From Streptomyces endophytica (GTDB lineage: Bacteria; Actinomycetota; Actinomycetes; Streptomycetales; Streptomycetaceae): a DNA stretch of 64,000 nt. The notes under the pieces were generated by a model. It was not told the origin of the DNA. It saw nothing but the letters and a program-made list of their open reading frames with translations, and did not search any database. The stretch covers positions 2,790,001 through 2,854,000 of the forward strand of contig NZ_CP110636.1 of assembly GCF_026153355.1 (NCBI RefSeq), written 5' to 3'. Of the stretch, positions 21,554 through 29,022 are shown one piece after another (position 1 is the first letter of the stretch; each line of letters starts with the position of its first letter). The position numbers and the translations under genes are program-made.

Positions 21554-22221
21554 ATGCACGGCCCCGTCCCGGCCCACCCCCCGCACCGTCCGCCGGCGCA
21601 GGGCACGGTCATCCTGCTGCGGGTGGTGTTCGTGGCCACCGCGGTGCTCAGCCTGGGGCTGCTGGCCTGGGTGCCGATGCTGCGGCCGCGATCGTGCAGC
21701 GCGGGCAGCTGGGCTGGTGGCTGTTCGGCGGTGACCTGGTGGCGGTCATCGGCGCGTGCGTGCTGATCACCAGCTACGCCGAGACGGACTGGCGCACCAA
21801 CGTCGGGGTGGGCCTGCTGCTGATGCAGATCGCGGCGGCCGTGGCCTACTACCTCGTGGTCGACACCCGTGCCCGGCGCACCGCCGCACCCGGCGCCGGC
21901 CACGCGCCGGCGCCCTACCCGGGCTTCGCCGGCATCCCGGGCGTCCCGCCCCTCGCGCAGCCCTACGGCCCGCCGCCGGCCGCACCGGGCGCCTTCCACA
22001 GCCGGGAGACCCAGCCGTACCAGGGTCCCCGCCCGGCCAACCCGTACGCCGTGACCGAGACCCGGCTGCCCCCGCCGCCGGCGCCCGGCCACCTCCCCGC
22101 GCCCGCCCCGTACCTCCCCGCGCCCGCGCCCCAGGAGCGTCCGCAGCCGCAGCGCATCGACCGGGTGCGGGCCGAACTCGACGAACTCAGCGACTACCTC
22201 CGCAAGGAGGAGGGGCGGTGA
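21554..22221 (+). CDS. Small membrane protein coupled to the Ser/Thr kinase gene (one frame break)
   Basis: The ATG at 21554 gives a short cytoplasmic tail, then TM1 (VILLRVVFVATAVLSLGLLAWV). One base appears to be missing near 21685, after which the protein continues with TM2 (LFGGDLVAVIGACVLITSY), TM3 (VGLLLMQIAAAVAYYLVV) and a long Pro/Ala-rich cytoplasmic tail ending RAELDELSDYLRKEEGR. The length (668 bp) is one base short of a whole frame. The stop overlaps the GTG of the kinase gene by 4 bp (GTGA), so the two are translationally coupled. A role as a membrane partner or substrate of the kinase is inferred from the coupling; no known family was recognised. Confidence 0.72.
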
Positions 22222-23953
22222 ACGGCCGGGTCATCGGCGACCGTTACGAACTCTCCGCACTGCTCGGGCAGGGCGGGATGGGACAGGTCTGGATCGGCTA
22301 CGACCGCCGGCTGGACCGCCGGGTCGGCGTCAAGCTGCTGCGCCCGGACCGGGTGGCCGGGACCCCGGACGGCGAGGAGATGCGGCGCCGCTTCGTCCGC
22401 GAGTGCCGGGTCACCGCGCAGGTCGACCACCCCGGGCTGGTCACCGTCCACGACGCCGGCAGCGACGGCGAGGACCTCTATCTGGTCATGCAGTACGTCG
22501 AGGGCGCCGACCTCTCCGACCACCTCGCCGAGCACGACCCCTACCCCTGGCCCTGGGCGGTGTCGGTCGCGGCCCAGCTCTGCGCCGTGCTCGCCTCCGT
22601 GCACGCGGTGCCGATCGTCCACCGCGACCTCAAACCCCGTAACGTCATGATCCGCCCGGACGGTTCCCTGGTCGTCCTCGACCTCGGCATCGCCTCCGCG
22701 CTGGACACCGACACCACCCGCCTCACGCACACCGGCTCGCCCATCGGCAGCCCCGCCTACATGGCACCCGAGCAGGCCATGGGCGGAGCCGTCGGCCCGT
22801 ACACCGACCTCTACGCGCTGGGTGTCCTGCTGCACGAACTCCTCAGCGGCGAGGTGCCGTTCGCCGGGTCGACGGCGCTCGGAGTGCTCCATCGCCACCT
22901 CCACGAGGAGCCCGTGCCGGTGCGGAAGCTCCGGCCCGACGTCCCCGAGGCCCTCGAAGCCCTCGTCCTGCACCTCCTGCGCAAGGACCCCCAGGCCCGC
23001 CCGGCCGACGCGCAGGAGGTCTACCAGGCCCTGGCCCCGCTCCTGCCCACCGCTACGGTCGGCTCCCCGGCGAGCCCGCCCGCACCGCTCGCCCCCATGG
23101 ACCCCACCCGTCCCTTCCGCCACCCCCAGGCCCCCTGGCCCCTCCGCTCCGCCCACCCCCCGGCCCCACCGCCCTCTCCACCCCCAGGCCGCGGCACCAC
23201 CCGCACCCGCCGCCCCGGCCGACCCCCGGGTCTCCGCCCTCTCGGGTGTACTGACGTCCGGCGGCGCCGTGCACCCGGGCCCCGACGAACCGGGCCCGCC
23301 ACCGGCAGCGCCCCACACCTCGCGCCCGCCCGGCGCCTGGACCTCCGCCGCCACCCCCCTGGTGCCCCCCCCCGTCCGCTCCCCCCTCCGGCGGACCGGA
23401 CGTCGCCGCCGCCGTCGACGAGGTCAAGAACCTGCTCGACCAGGGCCGGATCACCCACGCCGTGGACATCCTCGGCAACATCCTCCCGGCCGCCGCCGAG
23501 CGGCACGGCGCGCACTCCCCGGTCGTCCGCACCCTGCGCAAGCAGTACGCCGCGACCCTCATGGACGACGGCCAGTACCGCCGCGCCCTGCCCGAACTCC
23601 GGCTGCTGGCCGAGGAGTACGCCAAGGAATCCGGCGCCGGCGCCACCCGCCAGGCCCTGCAGTTCCACTACGAGGCCGCCCAGTGCCTCGAACAGCTCGG
23701 CGAGGTCACCCAGGCCCTGGAGGAATACCGCGCCCTGCTCCCGTACTTCGAGCACTACGCCGACGATCCCCTCCGCCCCCTGGAAATCCGCCGCTCCATA
23801 GGCCACCTGCTCCTCGCCCAGGGCGAACGCGGCGCCGCCCAGGAAGCCCTCTCCCGCCTCCTCTACGACGCCGAGCGCCTCCACGGCCCCCACCACGCCT
23901 TCCCCACCGAACTCCGCCGCACCCTGTACTGGTTGAGCCAGGTCCAGGGCTAG
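22218..23953 (+). CDS. Serine/threonine protein kinase with C-terminal TPR-like region (two frame breaks in linker)
   Basis: Hanks-type kinase: Gly-rich loop LGQGGMGQVW, catalytic Lys in VGVKLLRP, HRDLKPRNVM, DLG in place of DFG (VVLDLGIAS), and GSPAYMAPEQ for the activation segment and APE. The kinase domain spans residues ~8-270. The Pro-rich linker changes frame near 23195 and again near 23390. The C-terminus (VKNLLDQGRITHAVDILGNI, QYRRALPELRLLAEEYAKES, EVTQALEEYRALLPYFEHYA) is a helical TPR-like array. There is no TM segment; membrane contact may come through the coupled upstream protein. GTG 22218 sits behind GGAGGAGG. Both breaks lie in low-complexity C/G runs. Confidence 0.88.
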
Positions 23954-23999
23954 CGGAGTCCGCCCAGACGCTCGTGGTCCTGTCCGCTACCGGCCTCCG

Positions 24000-24450
24000 C
24001 TACGGGCATATCCAGCAGTAGAGGTGCTGCCCGCGGCTGACGGCGCGTCGGGCCAGGGCGGCGAGTTCGGTGAGGAAGCGGGTCAGGGAATCCGGGTCGG
24101 GCGGGGTGAAGAAGTCACCGGCGGCGGCCCAGCCCTGGGCGACGTCGGGCAGCAGCGCGGTGTCGAACGAGGCGAGGGCGTCGCGGAAGTCGTCGGTGAG
24201 GGTGACGGCCACCACCTCGCCCTCGCCGAGCGTGGGGTATCAGGGAGCACCGGCGGGGCGTGGTCAGCAGCGTCTTCGCCGCGGTGCCCGTGATGAGGGA
24301 CTCGGCGAGCAGCAGGTCGTCCGACGGATCGACGCCCTTGACGACCAGTTCGTCGTGGTCCGATCCGGTCGGCCGGTCGTCGCCCCCGACCACGGCCCGG
24401 GCGGCGTCTTCGTCGTCAGCGGCGGCGTAATAGCCGTAGAGCACTCCCAT
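24000..24450 (-). CDS. Small hypothetical cytoplasmic protein (one frame break)
   Basis: The N-terminal part from ATG 24450 (MGVLYGYYAAADDEDAARAV, KGVDPSDDLLLAESLITG) and the C-terminal part (VVAVTLTDDFRDALASFDTA, RAVSRGQHLYCWICP) lie in different frames that meet near 24230. Together they make one acidic protein of ~150 residues. The frame-joined protein looks like a uniform globular domain of a type widespread in Streptomyces with no assigned function; a DUF1877-like resemblance is possible but not secure. It lies between the kinase and the hydrolase operon with no obvious partner. A missing pair of bases, or one extra, would restore it. Confidence 0.55.
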
Positions 24451-24525
24451 ACGTCGAGCATGGCAGCCGCCACTGACAACCGGCCCCGCCCGGCGCGGAC
24501 TACGGCTTCCCGCCCGTGCGCCGTT

Positions 24526-25401
24526 TCAGAGCCGGGCCGGCTCGCAGGTGACCAGGTAGTCGGCGGTCTCCAGGGGCTGGTCGGTGAAGAACCGGACGAC
24601 CAGGTCGACCACCGCCTGGGCGCGTTCGAGGGCGACCCAGTGATCGGACTCGGCGATGGTCAGGAAGCGGCTGTCCTCGATGGTGGCGGCGAACTCCCGC
24701 TGCCGTGCGGGCGAGGACACCGTGTCGTGCTCACCGCAGAAGACCAGCGCGGGCACCCCGGTCAGCCCGCCCGACGGGTTCAGCTCCTCGGTGGCCGAGC
24801 GGTCCAGGACCGTGAAGCCGTGCGGGATGTGCGTGACGGCGTGCATGATCAGGCGCTTGACGTAACGGTGCACCAGCTTGCGGTGGCGTACGAAGCGGCT
24901 CTCGTCCTGGCACAGCCACAGCTTCAGCGCCAGGTCGACGAACTCCTCCGGCTCCCCGGCCGCCATCCGGGCCGCGGCCTGCCGCCACAACGCCAGCTGG
25001 GCGTTGGTGATGTGCGCCGGCACCCCGCCGAGCAGCAGCCGCGCGATCCGGTGCGGCCGCCGCTGCGCGAAGGCGAACGCGATCGCCGAACCGAAGGAGT
25101 AGCCGAAGAGGTTGACGCGGGCCACCCCGAGGTCGTCGAGGACGTGCTCGACCGCCCGGCACATGGTCGCGAGGCCCTGGTCGGGGCGGAGCGGATCGGC
25201 GTTGCCCGAGCCCGGCAGGTCGATGGTGATCAGGCTCGCCAGCGGTGACACCGGCTCGTCGAGGTGCTGCCAGCCGTATTTGTCCTGCAGCGCGCCGCCC
25301 AGCACCAGTACCGGTTCGGTCCGGGGAGCCGGCTGCCGCACCAGACGGTAGGAGTAGGACAGCCCGTCCACCCTCAGGGGGTGGACCGCTTCGTTGGTCA
25401 T
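24526..25401 (-). CDS. Alpha/beta hydrolase (thioesterase-like) of the ACP-KS operon
   Basis: A 291-residue alpha/beta-fold hydrolase. The nucleophile elbow is G-Y-S102-F-G; the acid is in VFCGEHDTV and the base in AESDHWVAL, so the catalytic triad is complete. A cap region (residues ~125-190, rich in Arg/Trp) could bind an acyl chain. No signal peptide is present. ATG 25401 has AAGGAG 5 nt upstream. It lies 43 bp after a ketosynthase gene and is the last of three genes (ACP, KS, hydrolase). In that setting release or editing of an acyl-ACP product is likely; this is inference. Ester or amide hydrolysis of another metabolite cannot be excluded. Confidence 0.82.
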   Translation of the reverse strand: MTNEAVHPLRVDGLSYSYRLVRQPAPRTEPVLVLGGALQDKYGWQHLDEPVSPLASLITIDLPGSGNADPLRPDQGLATMCRAVEHVLDDLGVARVNLFGYSFGSAIAFAFAQRRPHRIARLLLGGVPAHITNAQLALWRQAAARMAAGEPEEFVDLALKLWLCQDESRFVRHRKLVHRYVKRLIMHAVTHIPHGFTVLDRSATEELNPSGGLTGVPALVFCGEHDTVSSPARQREFAATIEDSRFLTIAESDHWVALERAQAVVDLVVRFFTDQPLETADYLVTCEPARL

Positions 25402-25444
25402 GCGTCTCCTTCGCGTGGGTGCCACGCCGGGACCGGCGGTGGGC

Positions 25445-26734
25445 TCACCCGCGGCTGACGACCAGGGCGGCGTTGTGCCCGCCGAACCCCAGTGAGGTCT
25501 TCACCGCGCAGTCCAGCCGCGCCGGCCGGGCTTCCTTGGCCACCACCTCGACGGGGATGTCGGGGTCGGGCGATACGAGGTTCGCCGTCGGCGGCACCAG
25601 CTGGTGCTGCACCGCCAGCACGGTGAACGCGGTCTCGATGGCGCCGGCCGCGCCGAGGGTGTGGCCGGTCATGGCTTTGGTCGAGGTGACCAGGGGGTGT
25701 TCGCCGAGCACCCGGCGCAGCATGGTGCCCTCGATCAGATCGTTGAGGACCGTCGAGGTGCCGTGCGCGTTGACGTGCCCGATGTCGGCGGGGTCCGCGC
25801 CGGCGTCGGCCAGCGCGGCACGCAGCGCGCGTTCGGCGCCGGCGCCGTCGGGATGCGGGGCGACCGGGGCGTACGCGTCGTTGGACGCGCCGTAGCCGGT
25901 GATCTCGGCCCGGATCCGGGCGCCCCGGGCCCGGGCGTGCTCGGGCCGCTCCAGGACGAGCAGCCCGGCGCCCTCGCCCAGGACGAAGCCGTCCCGGCCG
26001 GCGTCGAACGGGCGGCAGGCCGCGGCCGGGTCGTCCCGCCGGGTCGACAGGCCCTTCATCTTGCACATGCTCGCCACCAGCAGCCGGGAGCAGGCCGATT
26101 CGGCGCCGCCGGCGAGGGCGATGTCGCACATGCCGGCGCGCAGCAGCTGACGGGCCAGGCCGATGGCGTCGGTGCCGGAGGCGCAGGTGGTGTTCACCGC
26201 GAGGCTCGGGCCGCGGGCGGCCAGATCGCGGCAGACGCTCGCCGCGGCGCTGTTGCCGGTGGTGAGCGCGGCCAGCACGGGGGAGACCCGGCGCGGCCCG
26301 CGCTCCAGGAGGGTGGTGTGCTGCTCGTCGTAGGCGGGGAGTCCGCCGTTGGCGGTCCCGATGAGGACCGCGACCCGGTCGCCGTCCCACTCGGCGGGGT
26401 CCAGCCCGGCGTCGGCCACGGCCTCGCGGGCGGCCAGCACCGCCAGTTGGGAGAAACGGTCCATCAGACGGCGGGAGGCGACGTCCAGGGCCTCGTCGAC
26501 GTCCAGGCCGTCGACGAGATACATGAAGTCCGTGGGCAGGTCGCGCAGTTCGGCCGGTCGGCGCACCCCGGACGGCGTGGTGGCGCGGGTGATCTCCCGC
26601 CAGCTCGCGCCGGCCCCGGCGCCGGCGGCGGTCAGCATGCCCAGACCGGTCACGGCGGCCGCGTACGGCTGCTGCGCGGGACCGGTCGCGTACCGGCCCG
26701 GGACCGGGTGGGGCTCCCGGCCCGGGCGGCTCAC
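25445..26734 (-). CDS. FabF-like beta-ketoacyl-ACP synthase of a three-gene operon
   Basis: A 429-residue condensing enzyme that would extend an ACP-bound acyl chain with malonyl-ACP. The active site is complete: Cys184 (NTTCASGTDAIG), His324 (NAHGTSTVLND), Lys353 and His358 (TKAMTGHTLGAAGAIE). The gatekeeper region GFGGHNAALVV ends the fold. The first ~25 residues are a basic, disordered extension. GTG 26734 overlaps the ACP stop by 4 bp (GTGA), so the two are co-translated. No chain-length factor, ketoreductase, acyltransferase or dehydratase gene is near, so it must borrow these functions or make a single-condensation product. It is clearly distinct from a primary FabF, which would sit in the fab cluster. 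Confidence 0.9.
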   Translation of the reverse strand: MSRPGREPHPVPGRYATGPAQQPYAAAVTGLGMLTAAGAGAGASWREITRATTPSGVRRPAELRDLPTDFMYLVDGLDVDEALDVASRRLMDRFSQLAVLAAREAVADAGLDPAEWDGDRVAVLIGTANGGLPAYDEQHTTLLERGPRRVSPVLAALTTGNSAAASVCRDLAARGPSLAVNTTCASGTDAIGLARQLLRAGMCDIALAGGAESACSRLLVASMCKMKGLSTRRDDPAAACRPFDAGRDGFVLGEGAGLLVLERPEHARARGARIRAEITGYGASNDAYAPVAPHPDGAGAERALRAALADAGADPADIGHVNAHGTSTVLNDLIEGTMLRRVLGEHPLVTSTKAMTGHTLGAAGAIETAFTVLAVQHQLVPPTANLVSPDPDIPVEVVAKEARPARLDCAVKTSLGFGGHNAALVVSRG

Positions 26735-26979
26735 GCGGCCGCCACGTGCACGGCCGCCAGCAGCTGGCCGTAACTGTCCCGGGGCGTCAGCTCGACGTCC
26801 TCCAGGTCGACCTGGAGGCCGTCCTCGATGAGCAGCCGCAGCTCCTCCAGCGCCAGCGAATCGACCCCCAGCTTCCGCAACGGGACCTCCGGGCTCACGG
26901 AGAGGGGATCCACCCCGAATTTCGTCGTCAACAGGGTCCGCACCTGTTCCGCGATGTCCACTCCAGCCACCTTTCTCAC
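26731..26979 (-). CDS. Acyl carrier protein
   Basis: An 82-residue acidic four-helix protein with the phosphopantetheine attachment motif KLGVDSLALEEL (Ser41). Helix I is IAEQVRTLLTTKFGVD and the C-terminal helix is SYGQLLAAVHV. It is the first gene of the ACP-KS-hydrolase operon. The exact start is uncertain among in-frame GTG codons at 26979, 26970 and 26961; none has a strong ribosome site. As the dedicated carrier it would hold the growing chain for the adjacent synthase. A 261-bp divergent region separates it from the lipoprotein gene. Confidence 0.85.
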   Translation of the reverse strand: MRKVAGVDIAEQVRTLLTTKFGVDPLSVSPEVPLRKLGVDSLALEELRLLIEDGLQVDLEDVELTPRDSYGQLLAAVHVAAA

Positions 26980-27240
26980 CGGTTGGGGCCCGCCGGACTA
27001 TGGGGACAACGCCACAGACGCCCGTTGAGTCACGCCACGCCCGGCGTTCGTGCAGCGCGCCGTGCGGGGCGGGCCGCGGACCGCCCGGATCGGGCGGGCG
27101 GCCGGACGGGGCCGGGTGCGGGGCACAGAAACCGAGCCCGGCGCAGATCGTTGGCCGAAGCAGTGGCCTGGGCCACGCCGACTTCATAGCATCGATCACT
27201 CAAGGTCGAGACTCCGTCGCACGATCTGCCGGGAGGCCAT

Positions 27241-27879
27241 GTGTTCCGCCGTAGGACAGCGCTCTCCGTATCCGCCACCGCCGCTCTGCTGGCCGCGACG
27301 CCACTGCTCGCCGCCTGCGGGAGCCAGGCGCACCCCGGTGCCGCCGCCGTCGTGGACGGGAAGCGGATCACCGTCGCCCAGCTCCAGGCGAAGGTCCGGG
27401 ACGTACGGGCCGCACAGGCCAGGTCCCCGCAGGGCGGCCAGCTGATCATGAACACCGGCCGGCTCAGCCTGGCCACGCTCAACGGCATGATCTTCGACGA
27501 GGTGCTGGCGCGCGGCGCGAAGGACGCCGGGGTGACGGTCACCCGCAAGGACGTCCAGGCGTGGCGCGGCAAGGCCGAGAAGCAGGCCGGCGGGGCCGAG
27601 CGGCTGAAGGCGATGTGGCTGCAGCAGGGCATCGCCCCCGACGAGGTCGACGGCACGGTCCGCAACCAGCTGCTGCTCGACGGCATCGCCCGGCACCTCG
27701 GCGCGGACCGCGGCACGCCGCAGGGCCAGCAGAAGCTGGCCCGGTCGCTGGCGCGGACGTCCCGGTCGATGGGGATCGACGTCAATCCGCGCTTCGGCAG
27801 GTGGGACGACCGGCAGGTCATCCTCGGCGAGACCAAGGACCCGTGGATCGCCACCGCCCCGGCGCGGCAGCAGACCTGA
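27241..27879 (+). CDS. SurA N-terminal-domain lipoprotein (predicted chaperone)
   Basis: A 212-residue secreted protein with a twin-Arg-rich N-terminus, hydrophobic core (LSVSATAALLAATPLLA) and lipobox LAAC with Cys26 as the lipidation site. The mature part has the SurA_N layout: AAVVDGKRITVAQLQAKV followed by amphipathic helices and a low-complexity end. It lacks a parvulin domain, so it is likely a membrane-tethered folding chaperone rather than an isomerase. GTG 27241 is chosen because GGGAGG lies 5 nt upstream and the signal peptide begins there. It precedes mazG by 96 bp on the same strand. Family relatives in Streptomyces are similarly short. Confidence 0.86.
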   Translation: MFRRRTALSVSATAALLAATPLLAACGSQAHPGAAAVVDGKRITVAQLQAKVRDVRAAQARSPQGGQLIMNTGRLSLATLNGMIFDEVLARGAKDAGVTVTRKDVQAWRGKAEKQAGGAERLKAMWLQQGIAPDEVDGTVRNQLLLDGIARHLGADRGTPQGQQKLARSLARTSRSMGIDVNPRFGRWDDRQVILGETKDPWIATAPARQQT

Positions 27880-27963
27880 TCCGGGCGGGCGGCGGCGCGG
27901 GCACTGCCGGGCGGGAGGTCCGCGTGGACCAGCCGTGCCGGTGGGGTTGTCGGTGGGGTGCGT

Positions 27964-27969
27964 TACGTT
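27964..27969 (+). promoter_or_regulatory. Leaderless -10 (TACGTT) for mazG
   Basis: TACGTT lies 6 nt before GTG 27976 and no ribosome site is present, the same arrangement as at several other genes here. Confidence 0.5.
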
Positions 27970-27975
27970 CGATGC

Positions 27976-28988
27976 GTGAACGCTGACGCCTCCGCCGCCG
28001 ACCCGGCGCCGCCGCCCGTCCCGAGGGCCCCGGCACCGGACGCCTGGTCCTGCTCACCACCAGCCACCGGGTCGCCCCCGGACTGCTGTCCTGGCCCGCG
28101 TGGCAGGTCCTGCGCGCCGCCGAGCGGGTGCTGTGCGCCGATCCGGACCATCCGCAGCTGCCGTATCTGCGCGAGGCCGGCATCGCGGTGGAGACCGCCG
28201 CCCCGACCGCCCGCGAGCTGGTCGACTACTGCGTACCCGAGGACCGTACGGTCGTCGTGCTGACCTCGGCGGAGGGCGAGAGCGCGCTCACCGACGGGCT
28301 GGCCCGGCTGGCCGGCTCCGGCCGCGAGACCATGCCCGACCTGGAGCTCCTGCCCGGCTCCTACGACCTGCCCGGCGCCCGGCTGCTCGACCTCGTCCAG
28401 GTCATGGACCAGATCCGCGCCGAGTGCCCCTGGAGCAGCATCCGCACCCACCAGGACCTCGCCAAGTACGGCCTGGAGGAGGCGTACGAGATGGTCGAGG
28501 CGATCGAGGCCGGCGACCGGGTCGAGCTGCGCGAGGAGCTGGGGGACGTGCTCCTCCAAGTGGTCTTCCACGCCCGGATCGCGCAGGACGACCCGGAGGA
28601 GCCGTTCTCCGTCGACGACGTGGCGGGCACGATCGTGGAGAAGCTGATCCACCGCCATCCGCATGTCTTCGGGGAGGCGGAGGCGGCCACCCCGGAGGAC
28701 GTCAAGGCGCACTGGATACGTACCAAGGCCGTGGAGAAGCAGCGGGGATCGGTGACCGAGGGCGTGCCGCTGGCCCAGCCCGGCCTGGCCCTGGCGGCGA
28801 AGCTGGCGTCGCGGGTGCGCACGGCGGGCCTGGACGTGCCGCTGCCGGCCGGCCGGGGCGTCGGGTACGAGCTCCTGGCCATGGCGGTCCGCGCCGAGGC
28901 GGAGGGCACCGACCCGGAGGCGGCGCTCCGCGCGGCGGCCCGCGCCTACCGCGACGCGGTGCTGGCCGCGGAGGGCGGTACTCCTTAG
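27976..28988 (+). CDS. mazG: Nucleoside triphosphate pyrophosphohydrolase MazG (one frame break near N-terminus)
   Basis: MazG hydrolyses (d)NTPs to NMP and pyrophosphate, removing abnormal nucleotides. The catalytic MazG domain is intact: ECPWSSIRTHQDLAKYGLEE, EELGDVLLQVVFHARIAQ with the EExxE/ExxD metal site, and HRHPHVFGEAEA. A second helical segment near the C-terminus (GLALAAKLASRV) fits the usual tandem organisation in actinobacteria. The N-terminus from GTG 27976 (VNADASAADPAPPP) joins the family-like GRLVLLTTSHRVAPGLL only after restoring one base near 28020-28035. With it the length is 1014 bp. The gene is leaderless by position. It is widely present upstream of enolase-region genes. 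Confidence 0.88.
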
Positions 28989-29022
28989 TACCGTTGGTGC
29001 AGGGCGTGTTGAGGGGGCGGGC

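Noticed and set aside
23195..23400. Programmed frameshift in the kinase linker
   Set aside because: No slippery site plus structure was evident, and the same deletion pattern affects unrelated neighbouring genes.
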